DNA from: Mesorhizobium ventifaucium | GTDB lineage: Bacteria > Pseudomonadota > Alphaproteobacteria > Rhizobiales > Rhizobiaceae | DNA length: 64,000 bases | Direction of reading: 5' to 3' | NCBI RefSeq assembly: GCF_935822925.1 | Contig: NZ_CAKXZS010000011.1 | Coordinates: 276,298 to 340,297 of the forward strand | Shown here: positions 8,421 to 17,482 of the stretch, piece by piece | Layout: every line of letters begins with the position of its first letter | Numbering within the stretch: position 1 is the first letter of the stretch | The notes under the pieces: generated by a model | What the model saw: only the letters and a program-made list of their open reading frames with translations | The model's database searches: none | What the model was told of the DNA's origin: nothing | Program-made: the position numbers and the translations under genes

Positions 8421-10802
8421 ATGAATTATGCCAATTTTCCTCTCGACAGGAGGAAACCATTGCCGAGTTCGGACGCAGTCGGCGCCGACGATTTCATCGA
8501 TGTCGAGCGCCTGCTCGGCATGGCGGCAAGGCAGGCAAAGGTGGTTGCGGCATGCGCCGCCATCGGTCTTTTTCTGGGCGTGCTCTATTTGCAGACCACG
8601 CCCCCCACCTACATGGCGACGAGCCGTGTGCTGATCGACGAAGGCTTGAACAAGGTCGTTGACGAGGTCTCGGCGGCGTCGGTGAGCATGCAGACCGACT
8701 CCGCCATTCTCAGCCAGATTGAAATTCTCCACTCGGCGAGGCTGGCGGCGGTGGTCGTCGACAAGCAGAAGCTCGATCAGAACGACGCTTTCATGGACCC
8801 TCCGACGTCGGCCGTGTCGAAGGCTGCCGATTTTGTGCGCGGCGTGGTCCGGTATTTCCGTCCCAGTCCCGCCGTGGGTACTACCGACGTTACTCAGCTT
8901 GATCCGGCGACGCGTGACGCGATGATTGCGTCGTCACGCCGCGATTACGCTATCCTCAAACTGCAAAACGAGGTGCAAGCCGAGCGCATTGGTCGAAGCT
9001 ATGTGATCTCCATCGCCTACCAGGCGACGGACCCCGCACTTGCGACCGCGGTCACCAAAGCCTATGCCGACGCCTATCTCGCGGATCAGCTCGATGCGAG
9101 CTTCGATGCGACCGAGCGGGCGGCGGTCTGGCTGCAGGGCCGGCTGACTGATCTTCGCGAAAGTTCCCAGGCAGCGGCGCTCGCCGTCGAGAAGTTCAGG
9201 GCCGAACATGGGCTGGCCGTCGATGACGGCCAGTTGATCAGTGACAAGCAACTGTCGGACCTCAATGGCCAGCTCATTGAGGCGCAGGCCGATACCGCCC
9301 GCGCCAGCGCCCGCTACCAGCAATACAAGTCGATCGTCGAAAGCGGTTCGGACAACGCATTCAGGGACGCCGCCATATCCGCCGACCAGCCGAGCAACTC
9401 GGTCATTTCAACGCTCAAGACCCGCTATCTCACTGTCGCTAAGCGGCAGCAGGATATCGAAGCCAATTTCGGGGCTGAGCATCCCCAGGCGGTCGCACTT
9501 GCCAAGGAAAAGGCCGACATTTCGGCGCAGATATTCGGCGAGCTGAAGCAATTGACCGAAAGCTACCGCAACGAATACGAAGTCGCTCTCGCGCGCGAGA
9601 CGGCGCTCCGCGCAAATGTCGCGTTGGCGGCTGGCAAGAGTTCCATCGACAACCAGTCTCAGGTCAAGCTGCGCGAACTGGAGCAGAAGGCAACGGCGCT
9701 CTCGACGCTCTATCAGACGTTCCTTGGCCGCTACGAGGAGGCCTCCCAACAGCAATCCTTCCCGGTCGGCAAGATCCGCGTCATCTCGGACGCGACGATG
9801 CCGAAGTCCGCGGCAACCCCGCGCACGTCCATAGTGCTGGGACTTTCGCTCGTGCTTGGCGTGATGATGGGAGTCGGGTTTGGTGGCCTGAATGAATTCA
9901 GGGAGCGGTTCTTCAGGACCGGCGAAGACGTTCGCGATCGCGTCGGCCTCAAATTCCTCGGCTACCTGCCGATCATTGGCAGCAAGGTCGCCAAGGACGA
10001 TAAGCGCGATGGCGGTCAGGCGAATATCAAAACCGCCCAATCACCGTCGGCGGCTGAAAGACGCGCGCGCATGCGGGTGAGCATCGACGCCCCGGCATCG
10101 ATGTTTTCCGAGACGCTTCGCAGCGCCAAGATTGCCTTCGACGTGGTGATGGAAGGGCAAGGCAGCCGGGTCATTGGCGTGATCTCGGTCCTTCCCGGCG
10201 AGGGCAAGTCGACCGTGGCGGCGAATCTGGCCGGATTGCTCGCCGCCAATGGGTCGAAAACCCTGCTGGTGGACGGCGACCTGCGTAACCCCGGCCTCAG
10301 CCGCAGCCTTGGCATGGAGGCCGAGCAAGGCCTGATGGAAGCGGTAGTGAGCGGGCAGACCTGGCAGTCCGTCGGCAAGATCGACCGGCAGACCAAGCTG
10401 GCGATCGTTCCGGCCGTGCCGCGCGGTCATTTCTCGCACACAAGCGAGCTCCTGTCGTCGGCCGGGATGCGGCGTTTCATCGACAATGCCAAGGAGACCT
10501 TCGAGTACATCATCGTCGATCTGCCGCCGCTCGGCCCCGTGGTCGATGCCAAGGCCTTTGCTCCGCTTGCCGACGGCTTCGTGCTCGTGACCGAGTGGGG
10601 GCGCACGCCGCGTGCGATGGTGCAATCCATATTGAGTTCGGAATCCTATATCGCCAACAAGATCGTCGGCGTGGTCCTCAACAAGGTCGATTTGAAGAAG
10701 CTGGCGAAGTATGGATCGATCGGCGGCTCGGAAAAATTCTTCGACAGATATTCGTCATACTATCTGGAGAAGTCGGAAGCGCGGACGAAGGTGAACAGCT
10801 GA
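8421..10802 (+). CDS. exoP: ExoP: Wzz-type chain-length regulator fused to BY-kinase
   Basis: 793 aa from ATG 8421. A TTG at 8460, in frame, has a perfect AGGAGG six nt upstream and may be the real start (780 aa). Wzz domain: first membrane segment near residues 40-60, then a long periplasmic coiled-coil part to about residue 450, a proline-containing second segment near MPKSAATPRTSIVLGLS, and a cytoplasmic BY-kinase from about residue 540. Kinase motifs: Walker A VLPGEGKSTVAANLA, Walker A' LLVDGDLR, Walker B YIIVDLPPLG. The C-terminal tail has tyrosines in FFDRYSSYYLEK for autophosphorylation. It controls EPS polymer length with the polymerase at the inner membrane. It ends the exo series. 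Confidence 0.92.
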   Translation: MNYANFPLDRRKPLPSSDAVGADDFIDVERLLGMAARQAKVVAACAAIGLFLGVLYLQTTPPTYMATSRVLIDEGLNKVVDEVSAASVSMQTDSAILSQIEILHSARLAAVVVDKQKLDQNDAFMDPPTSAVSKAADFVRGVVRYFRPSPAVGTTDVTQLDPATRDAMIASSRRDYAILKLQNEVQAERIGRSYVISIAYQATDPALATAVTKAYADAYLADQLDASFDATERAAVWLQGRLTDLRESSQAAALAVEKFRAEHGLAVDDGQLISDKQLSDLNGQLIEAQADTARASARYQQYKSIVESGSDNAFRDAAISADQPSNSVISTLKTRYLTVAKRQQDIEANFGAEHPQAVALAKEKADISAQIFGELKQLTESYRNEYEVALARETALRANVALAAGKSSIDNQSQVKLRELEQKATALSTLYQTFLGRYEEASQQQSFPVGKIRVISDATMPKSAATPRTSIVLGLSLVLGVMMGVGFGGLNEFRERFFRTGEDVRDRVGLKFLGYLPIIGSKVAKDDKRDGGQANIKTAQSPSAAERRARMRVSIDAPASMFSETLRSAKIAFDVVMEGQGSRVIGVISVLPGEGKSTVAANLAGLLAANGSKTLLVDGDLRNPGLSRSLGMEAEQGLMEAVVSGQTWQSVGKIDRQTKLAIVPAVPRGHFSHTSELLSSAGMRRFIDNAKETFEYIIVDLPPLGPVVDAKAFAPLADGFVLVTEWGRTPRAMVQSILSSESYIANKIVGVVLNKVDLKKLAKYGSIGGSEKFFDRYSSYYLEKSEARTKVNS

Positions 10803-11102
10803 GGCCCGTCGGTAGTACGGATACTGAGCAGATCGGCGTCGTCCTGCGCGACCAGGCCAATACCGGGCCCGAAACCGTCGCGAGCGAAGACGAATGCCCC
10901 TCGAACAGACCATGACCGGCAGGCCTGCGCACGAGCCGGCAGGGTCGGCGATGTCCCTTAGGGTGCCGGTCGATTTCCTCGCTTGACTTGACTAGTAGAG
11001 GTCGCCGAGCCGCGACGGGTCGCGCAAAAGCGTGCGCTCATGCTTTGTGCCAGATACCGTAGGACGTTTGCAGCCAGGAACCGGCATGACAACGCTGGCG
11101 CG
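10803..11102. other. Intergenic region between exoP and the convergent acyltransferase
   Basis: 300 bp between convergent genes. A perfect 6-bp hairpin (CGCGAC-GG-GTCGCG) lies at 11011-11024 but lacks a T run. No gene or recognised repeat was found. A short in-frame continuation at 10803-10915 looks protein-like in composition but has no start of its own. Confidence 0.5.
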
Positions 11103-12185
11103 TTACGCCGCCTTGAGACGGTAGCGGAAGATGGTGTGGTCGAGCAGAAGCCGGATACGCGGTTCGGCCTCGATCGCAATCAGCCAGCTCGCGGCGATCA
11201 TGGTCGCGCCGACGATGACCAGCGAAAGCAGGTATGGCACTCCCGCGCGCGTCAACGCCCCGAGGATAGCCGCGCCGACGACATTATGGATCAGATAGAG
11301 AGGGTAGGTCATCAGGCCAATCCGGCGCCAGCCGCGCCAGGACAGGTCGAGCCGTAATGACCACGCCATCAGCGCCATGGCAGCGAGAAACAGGACGATC
11401 GGCGGCGCGTAGGGCATCGCGGCTTCGACCTTGATGCTGCGGACGTCGACAGCACTGATGATCTGCAGCACGCCGCCGGCCAGGAACAAGGCGCAGAAAA
11501 CAAGGCGGGCGGGCGTCACTGCCTTGAAACGCATCAGCCAGAGCAGCACACCTGTCGCGAAAAAACATCCGTGATGCACCAGGAGCAGGTCGAGCCAGCG
11601 CGCCTCGGCAAGGTCCGACCAGTCGAATGGATAGTACAGGCACCAGAAAAGCGTGCTGATCGCGCCGAGCGCGATTGCCACCGCCTCCATCAGATCGAAG
11701 CGGCCGAGCCGCAGCAGGATCCAGACGACGGCATAAAAGGCGATCTCGATGCCGAGCGTCCAGTAGACGCTGTCGGCCCAGGGGTTGTACGGAACGAACA
11801 GGGCGGTGCGCATGAGCCTGGTGACAGCGTCCGTCGGCCAACTGAGATCGACGAAAAGCAGCACCATCGCGGTGATCGGCGCACAGATCCAGACGGCCGG
11901 CACCAATCGTTTCACCCTTGCCTCGAAAAACCGCAGCGGTGTCGAATGCTCGGCGCTGAAGGCGATGACGAAGCCACTGATGACGAAGAATATCTGGACG
12001 CCGACCCATCCGAATTGGACCAGTCCGCCTATTTCTGGATGCGGCGGGATGCCGCCCGTCGCGCGCGCCGAAACGCCCTCGGGGAACGCCCACGCCCAGA
12101 AGCCGTAGTGGTAGAACATCACGAGGACAGCGGCGAGAAAACGCAGGATGTCGACGCCGCCGAATGTGGTTTTTTGCTGAGCCAT
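11103..12185 (-). CDS. Membrane O-acyltransferase (acyltransferase 3 family), probably EPS-modifying
   Basis: 360 aa from ATG 12185, with a GAAGG site upstream; longer frames run into the prpE 3' end and carry no family sequence. About ten membrane segments. The family start is visible: LRFLAAVLVMFYHYGFW, containing the catalytic-type histidine, then WVGVQIFFVISGFVIAFSA and RLVPAVWICA. Related proteins are ExoZ (acetyl) and ExoH (succinyl) of succinoglycan synthesis, and OatA. It is convergent with exoP, so it likely decorates this EPS at the inner membrane. The acyl group cannot be told from sequence. Confidence 0.85.
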   Translation of the reverse strand: MAQQKTTFGGVDILRFLAAVLVMFYHYGFWAWAFPEGVSARATGGIPPHPEIGGLVQFGWVGVQIFFVISGFVIAFSAEHSTPLRFFEARVKRLVPAVWICAPITAMVLLFVDLSWPTDAVTRLMRTALFVPYNPWADSVYWTLGIEIAFYAVVWILLRLGRFDLMEAVAIALGAISTLFWCLYYPFDWSDLAEARWLDLLLVHHGCFFATGVLLWLMRFKAVTPARLVFCALFLAGGVLQIISAVDVRSIKVEAAMPYAPPIVLFLAAMALMAWSLRLDLSWRGWRRIGLMTYPLYLIHNVVGAAILGALTRAGVPYLLSLVIVGATMIAASWLIAIEAEPRIRLLLDHTIFRYRLKAA

Positions 12186-12232
12186 GCCGTGCCTTCGGAA
12201 CGGCCCCCCAGGCAAAGTTTTAAGGGCTATTG

Positions 12233-12263
12233 CTGCATTGCACAACAGACGATTGCACTGCAG
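12233..12263. promoter_or_regulatory. Paired TGC-N3-GCA sites upstream of the acyltransferase
   Basis: CTGCATTGCAC at 12233-12243 and TTGCACTGCAG at 12253-12263, centres 20 bp apart (about two helical turns), lie 48-78 bp upstream of the acyltransferase start. They match the pattern found between the flippase and exoL. A PhaR/AniA-type regulator is one candidate. Confidence 0.4.
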
Positions 12264-12319
12264 GATGAATTCGTGGATTCGTCCTGCACTGCGATCCGCC
12301 TGCCGCTCTTCGAAAGCAA

Positions 12320-14227
12320 CTAAAGCCCGATTCCGCGTCCCTTCAGCGCCGCGGTGATTTCGTCGAGAATGAGCGGGTCGTCGATGGTCGCCGGCATCGT
12401 CCATTCTTCCTTGTCGGCAATCTTCTGCATGGTGCCGCGCAGGATTTTGCCGGAGCGCGTCTTCGGCAGGCGCTTGATCGTGACCACCGTCTTGAGGGCG
12501 GCGACCGGGCCGATCCGCTCGCGCACCAGGCTGACGACCTCAATCTCGATGGTGCCGGTGTCGCGCGTGACACCGGCATTCAGCACGACGAAGCCGAGCG
12601 GCACCTGGCCCTTCATCGCATCGGCGATGCCGACGACGGCGCATTCGGCAACGTCGGGATGTGCGGCCAGCACCTCCTCCATGGCGCCGGTCGACAGCCG
12701 GTGGCCGGCGACATTGATGATGTCGTCGGTTCGGGCCATAACGAACAAATAGCCGTCCTCGTCCATCATGCCGGCATCCGCCGTTTTGTAGAAGCCGGGG
12801 AATTCGTCGAGATAGGCTTGGCGAAACCGGTCATCGGCGTTCCACAGCGTCGGCAGGCAGCCGGCCGGCAGCGGCAGCTTGACCACGACATTGCCCAACG
12901 TGCCGCGCGGCACTTCGTGGCCGGCATCGTCGAGCACACGGACGTCGTAGCCGGGCATCGGCACCCCGGGCGAACCGTATTTCACCGGCAGCAGGCCTAA
13001 TCCGGCTGGGTTGATCGTCATCGGCGAGCCCGTCTCGGTCTGCCACCAATGGTCGATTACCGGCACGTTCAATTTCTGCTCCGCCCATTTGATGGTTTCC
13101 GGATCGGCGCGCTCGCCGGCGAGGAACAGCGTGCGGAATTTCGACAGGTCGTATTTCGGGACGAATTCGCCCTTGGGGTCCTGTCCCTTGATGGCGCGGA
13201 ATGCGGTCGGCGCGGTGAACAGCGCGACCACGCCATGCTCTGATATCACCCGCCAGTAGGTTCCGGCGTCGGGCGTGCCGACCGGCTTGCCCTCGAACAG
13301 GACGGTCGTGCAACCATGCAGCAGCGGGCCGTAGACGATATAGGAATGACCGACCACCCAGCCGACGTCGGAAGCCGCCCAGAACACCTCGCCCGGCTTG
13401 ACGCCGAACTCGTTCTCCATCGACCATTTCAGCGCGACCATGTGGCCGCCATTGTCGCGCACGATGCCCTTGGGCTGGCCGGTCGTTCCAGACGTGTAAA
13501 TGATGTAGAGCGGATCGGTGGCGAGCACCGGAACGCAGTCGACATTGGCACCCGCGGCCCGCTCGCGGGCGACGGCGTCCGCATAGTCGATGTCTTGGTT
13601 CTCCTTTAGCTCGCAGCGCAGCTGATCGCGCTGCAGGATGAGGCAGGCTTCGGGCTTGTACCGCGACATCTCGATCGCCTTGTCGAGCAGCGGCTTGTAG
13701 GCAACGACGCGCCCGGGCTCCAGGCCGCAGGAGGCGGAAATGATCAGCTTCGGCCTGGCGTCGTCAATGCGCGTGGCGAGCTCGTGCGAGGCAAAGCCGC
13801 CGAAGACGACCGAATGCACGGCGCCGATCCGGGCGCAGGCGAGCATGGCAAACGTCGCTTCCGGCACCATCGGCATGTAGATGATGACCCGATCGCCTTT
13901 TTGGACGCCGCGGTTCTTCAGCACCGAGGTCAGTGCGATCACCTCGCGTTTCAATTCGGCATAGGTGAATTTCCTGATCGTGCCGGAAATCGCGCTGTCA
14001 TGGATCAGCGCGATCTGATCGGCGCGGCCACCCGCCACGTGGCGGTCGACGGCGTTGAAGCAGGTGTTGCAGGAGGCGCCGCCAAACCAGCGTCCATAGA
14101 CGCCGGCATTCGGATCGAAGACCGTGTCGAACGGCGAGAACCAATCGATGGCCTTGGCCGCATCCGCCCAGAATTTTTCCGGATCGCGTTTCCAGCCGTC
14201 ATAGACCTCGTGGTAGCGTGACGCCAT
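12320..14227 (-). CDS. prpE: Propionyl-CoA synthetase
   Basis: 635 aa, GGGAGGAAG upstream of the ATG. It makes propionyl-CoA from propionate, ATP and CoA via an acyl-adenylate. Features: PrpE-type N-terminus SRYHEVYDGWKRDPEKFWA; GGASCNTCFNAVDRHV; AMP-binding loop YIIYTSGTTGQPKGIVRDNG; adenylate motif HWWQTETGSP; and the regulatory lysine in KTRSGKILRGTM near residue 595. IVRDNGGHMVAL separates PrpE from acetyl-CoA synthetase (Acs). It stands alone on the leftward strand; dhaK is 196 bp upstream. A TTTGCA-N6-TGCAAA palindrome sits in its promoter region. Confidence 0.92.
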   Translation of the reverse strand: MASRYHEVYDGWKRDPEKFWADAAKAIDWFSPFDTVFDPNAGVYGRWFGGASCNTCFNAVDRHVAGGRADQIALIHDSAISGTIRKFTYAELKREVIALTSVLKNRGVQKGDRVIIYMPMVPEATFAMLACARIGAVHSVVFGGFASHELATRIDDARPKLIISASCGLEPGRVVAYKPLLDKAIEMSRYKPEACLILQRDQLRCELKENQDIDYADAVARERAAGANVDCVPVLATDPLYIIYTSGTTGQPKGIVRDNGGHMVALKWSMENEFGVKPGEVFWAASDVGWVVGHSYIVYGPLLHGCTTVLFEGKPVGTPDAGTYWRVISEHGVVALFTAPTAFRAIKGQDPKGEFVPKYDLSKFRTLFLAGERADPETIKWAEQKLNVPVIDHWWQTETGSPMTINPAGLGLLPVKYGSPGVPMPGYDVRVLDDAGHEVPRGTLGNVVVKLPLPAGCLPTLWNADDRFRQAYLDEFPGFYKTADAGMMDEDGYLFVMARTDDIINVAGHRLSTGAMEEVLAAHPDVAECAVVGIADAMKGQVPLGFVVLNAGVTRDTGTIEIEVVSLVRERIGPVAALKTVVTIKRLPKTRSGKILRGTMQKIADKEEWTMPATIDDPLILDEITAALKGRGIGL

Positions 14228-14278
14228 CCAGCTTCCTCCCCAAGAATGTTTCTGTCCTTGGAAATAGCGTATGCTGTT

Positions 14279-14296
14279 TTTGCAAGCACGTGCAAA
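14279..14296. promoter_or_regulatory. TTTGCA-N6-TGCAAA palindrome upstream of prpE
   Basis: TTTGCAAGCACGTGCAAA, a perfect 6-bp dyad, begins 52 bp upstream of the prpE start. TTTGCAAA-type sites are bound by ScfR/PccR short-chain acyl-CoA regulators in other alphaproteobacteria, which fits a propionate gene. No regulator is in the window. Confidence 0.4.
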
Positions 14297-14423
14297 TTCG
14301 TCTTGGCGACCTCGTGGTCGAAATGGACGTGACCGCCACTTTGTCGCCGCAACCGGCCAGGTGCGTTGAAAGCGCCTGCTTGCTCAATACTGTTCCTATA
14401 GCCGTGGCGCGGTGTTGGCCGTG

Positions 14424-15410
14424 CTACATCCCCCAGCGCAGCGCAGCCGTATGCACCGGTGCGTCCCAAAATGCGGTCGTCTCGTCGTCGAGCATGGTCA
14501 GCGTGATCGAGCAGCCGGCCATGTCGAGCGAAGTCACGTAGGACCCGACCAGTGAGCGAGTGACCGTCACGCCGTTGCTCTCGAAGATTTTCCGGGCGCT
14601 GTTGTACATCAGGTAGAGTTCCATCAGCGGCGTGCCGCCGAAACCGTTGACGAAAAGCAGCGCCGGGCCTTTTGCCCCGTCCCCGAGATCGCCTGATATC
14701 GCCGCGCAGATCTCTTCGGCGATGGCGTCGGCGCTCTTCAACGCGTCGCGGCGGCGCCCCGGTTCGCCATGGATGCCGACACCGAATTCCATCTCGCCGT
14801 CGCCGATATCGAAGGTCGGCTTGCCGGCGGCCGGTACGGTGCAACTGGTCAGCGCAACGCCCATAGAGCGCGTCGCGCCATTGACGCGTTCGCCAAGCGC
14901 CTTCAACGGCTTCAGCGCCATGCCCTGCTCGGCCGCGGCGCCGAGGATCTTCTCGACCACCAGCGTGCCGGCAACGCCGCGTCGGCCAGAAGTATAGGAG
15001 GAGTTCTCGACCGCGACGTCGTCATTGGTCACCACTTGCATCACGTCCTCCGACATTTCGGCAGCCATGTCGAAATTCATCACGTCGCCCTCGTAGTTCT
15101 TGACGATGAACAGGCAGCCGGCACCGGTGTTGACCGCCTCCGCGGCCGCCAGCATCTGGTCCGGCGTCGGCGAGGTGAACACCTGGCCAGGGCAGGCGGC
15201 ATCCAGCATGCCATGCCCGACCAGCCCGCCATGCAGCGGCTCGTGACCAGAGCCGCCCCCGGAAATCAGCGCTACCTTGCCCGGCTTGAGTGTCCTGCGG
15301 CGCACGAATTTATGCTGGTCGCCAAGCACAAGGACGTCGGCATGGGCGGCAACGAAGCCATCGAGGCTTTCGGTCAGCACCGTGTCCACAGAATTCAGAA
15401 ACTTCTTCAT
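14424..15410 (-). CDS. dhaK: Dihydroxyacetone kinase subunit DhaK
   Basis: 328 aa. It is the substrate-binding subunit of PTS-type dihydroxyacetone kinase. Conserved: LISGGGSGHEPLHGG (substrate pocket), FTSPTPDQM, IVKNYEGDVMNFDMA, and GVGIHGEPGR, which carries the histidine that forms a hemiaminal with the substrate carbonyl. Length matches bacterial DhaK (about 330). It is the last gene of the operon, 36 nt after the 141-aa gene. DhaK-like proteins also act on four-carbon ketoses such as erythrulose, so the substrate could be other than dihydroxyacetone. Confidence 0.92.
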   Translation of the reverse strand: MKKFLNSVDTVLTESLDGFVAAHADVLVLGDQHKFVRRRTLKPGKVALISGGGSGHEPLHGGLVGHGMLDAACPGQVFTSPTPDQMLAAAEAVNTGAGCLFIVKNYEGDVMNFDMAAEMSEDVMQVVTNDDVAVENSSYTSGRRGVAGTLVVEKILGAAAEQGMALKPLKALGERVNGATRSMGVALTSCTVPAAGKPTFDIGDGEMEFGVGIHGEPGRRRDALKSADAIAEEICAAISGDLGDGAKGPALLFVNGFGGTPLMELYLMYNSARKIFESNGVTVTRSLVGSYVTSLDMAGCSITLTMLDDETTAFWDAPVHTAALRWGM

Positions 15411-15446
15411 GGCCGTCTCCTCCCGAAATAGCTGAACTTGGCGCGA

Positions 15447-15872
15447 CTATGTCCCGCCCTTGCCGGCGATGCTGGTGATCTTCTGGATGAAATCGTTGAC
15501 CGCCCTGTCGAGCGCCGCGTTCTGTTTGTCGTCGCCGAAATCGGGAACGATGAGCGAAACATGCCGCGTCTTGCGCATGCCGGATGCCAGCGACATTTTT
15601 CCCGGATGCGCCTGATGGTAGGCGGCCAGAAAATGGTCGCGTTCGGCCGTGCTGAAATGGCAGACGGCGAAAATAGCCGGCAAATGTTTTGACGGGATCG
15701 GGATCGAGTAGGCCGGGCTGGAAATCTGGGTGACGAAGCTGCGATGCTTGCCCAACGCGTCAGCGAGGCGCTGGCGCATGCCGGACGGGCGCTGGTCGAG
15801 GACCTGCGACAGGATCGTCTTATAGGCGCGGATCGCCTCTTCTGAGCCGGCTTCAGGCGTCTTGTCGGCCAT
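15447..15872 (-). CDS. Uncharacterised 141-aa protein of the DHA-kinase operon
   Basis: I do not recognise a characterised family. The protein is soluble and has no signal peptide. The N-terminal half (residues 15-60) is a helical segment ending in GKHRSFVTQISSPAYSIPIP, reminiscent of a small DNA-binding or XRE-like fold, followed by HFSTAERDHFLAAYHQAHPG. It starts 8 nt after the enzyme I stop and ends 36 nt before dhaK, so it is translated as part of the operon. It could be a regulator of the operon or an accessory of the kinase; neither is shown. Confidence 0.75.
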   Translation of the reverse strand: MADKTPEAGSEEAIRAYKTILSQVLDQRPSGMRQRLADALGKHRSFVTQISSPAYSIPIPSKHLPAIFAVCHFSTAERDHFLAAYHQAHPGKMSLASGMRKTRHVSLIVPDFGDDKQNAALDRAVNDFIQKITSIAGKGGT

Positions 15873-15880
15873 GCCGGCGC

Positions 15881-17482
15881 CTAGATCGAGACGTCCGCAA
15901 TGGCCGCCTTGGCCATTGCGAGCTGGGCGGGAACCACGGAAAGCTCGCGCAGGCCGGCCTCAATCAGCGCCGGGATCGCCGCCGGATCGCCGCCGGCGTC
16001 ACCGCACAGGCTGACCGGAATCTCTTGCGCGCGGCCGAACGCCGCAACCGAGGCGATCAGCCGAAGCACGGCCGGGTTCCTGATCGAATTGAGATGCGCA
16101 ACCGACGCGTTGTCGCGCGCCGCCGCCATCACATACTGGGTCAGGTCGTTCGAGCCGATCGAGAAGAAGGCGACCTCGGAAAAAACCTCAGGAGCGATCG
16201 CCACCGACGGCACCTCGACCATAATGCCGAGCGGCGGCATTATTTGCGCGACGCCGCGCACGGCAAACGCGGCCTGCTCTTCCGCGAACAGCGCGGCTGC
16301 TCGCTGATATTCGTCCCACACGGCGACCATCGGGAACATCACCTTGAGATTGCCATGCACGGCGGCGCGCAGCAGCGCCCTGATCTGCACGCGAAAAACC
16401 TCCGGTCTCGCCAGCGATAGCCTGATGCCGCGCAGGCCGAGAAACGGATTGCCCTCCTCGACGGTGAAGCCCGGCACCGGCTTGTCGCCGCCGGCGTCGA
16501 CGGTGCGAATGGTCACCGGTTTGTCCCCAGCCCATTCGAGCACCTTGCGGTAGGCGCGATACTGCGTTTCCTCGTCCGGCAGCGTCTTGCCGAACAGGAA
16601 CTCGGTTCGCATCAGCCCGACGCCGTCGCAGGTCGAGACATCGATACCGTCGACGTCGGACGGATCGGCGATGTTGACCTGCACCCGCACCGCGGTGCCG
16701 GCTTTCGTCACTGCCGGCCGGGCCAAAAACGTTTCCGCCCTGCTGCGACGTGCCGCGAAAGACGACGACGATTGCCGGAACGCCTCGACCTCTGCCCTTG
16801 TTGGCCCCAACACGATGCCGCCGTGCTCGGCATCGAGCAGGGCGACGCCGACAAGATCAGCCGGCGGAGCCCCGAGCCCGACTGCGCCGAGCCCCACGAT
16901 CATCGGCACGCCGCGCGAGCGCGCCAGCATGGCGACATGGCTGGCGGCACTGCCCGCCTTCAGCGCAATGCCGCCGCCGGCGCTCCAGTCGGTTTCAAGA
17001 AAGCGCGTCGGCGCGATGTCCTCGCCGTAGAAGATGGCGCCTGCCGGCGCCGCAGCCGCACTGTCGTCGGACAGCGCCCGCAGCACCTGATCTCTGATGT
17101 CGCGCATGTCGGCGGCGCGCGCCCGGAAATAATCCTGGTCTGACGTTTCGTAACCTGCAATTTCGGCGTCGAGCGCCTGCCGCCAGGCCGCATCGGCTGG
17201 CTGGCCGGCGGCAATCGCGGCAAAGGCCGGGCCGGTCAGCGCATCGTCCTCCAACATAGCGAGCTGGAATTCGAGAATGTCGGCGGCATCGCCCTCGGTC
17301 GCCTGGATCAGCTTGGCAAGCCGCCCTGTCGCTGTGCCGATTGCCGTATCGAGCGCGAGCCTCTCGTCAGCTGCGGTCGCTTTACTTCTATAGCGCGCGA
17401 CATCCGGGTCGAGGTTGAACAGCGGCCCTTCAGCATAGCCGGCCGAAGCCGGGATCCCCTTCAGTCTAAGCGGTTCGGGCAT
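15881..17482 (-). CDS. PEP-protein phosphotransferase (enzyme I) dedicated to the DHA kinase
   Basis: 533 aa from ATG 17482 (MPEPLRLKGIPASAGYAEG); an earlier in-frame ATG would lie in the HPr gene. It takes phosphate from PEP and passes it to HPr. The active histidine lies in AGSAASHVAMLARSRGVP; the PEP-binding part has DGVGLMRTEFLFG; the C-terminal cysteine motif is SLCGDAGGDP. There is no N-terminal GAF domain, unlike the nitrogen-PTS enzyme PtsP. Length is slightly below typical EI (about 570). The start overlaps the HPr 3' end by 17 nt. Confidence 0.9.
   Translation of the reverse strand: MPEPLRLKGIPASAGYAEGPLFNLDPDVARYRSKATAADERLALDTAIGTATGRLAKLIQATEGDAADILEFQLAMLEDDALTGPAFAAIAAGQPADAAWRQALDAEIAGYETSDQDYFRARAADMRDIRDQVLRALSDDSAAAAPAGAIFYGEDIAPTRFLETDWSAGGGIALKAGSAASHVAMLARSRGVPMIVGLGAVGLGAPPADLVGVALLDAEHGGIVLGPTRAEVEAFRQSSSSFAARRSRAETFLARPAVTKAGTAVRVQVNIADPSDVDGIDVSTCDGVGLMRTEFLFGKTLPDEETQYRAYRKVLEWAGDKPVTIRTVDAGGDKPVPGFTVEEGNPFLGLRGIRLSLARPEVFRVQIRALLRAAVHGNLKVMFPMVAVWDEYQRAAALFAEEQAAFAVRGVAQIMPPLGIMVEVPSVAIAPEVFSEVAFFSIGSNDLTQYVMAAARDNASVAHLNSIRNPAVLRLIASVAAFGRAQEIPVSLCGDAGGDPAAIPALIEAGLRELSVVPAQLAMAKAAIADVSI

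Noticed and set aside
10595..10915. Protein-like frame continuing past the exoP stop
   Set aside because: It is mostly inside exoP in another frame; the part beyond exoP is about 37 codons with no start. It could be a remnant but cannot be supported.
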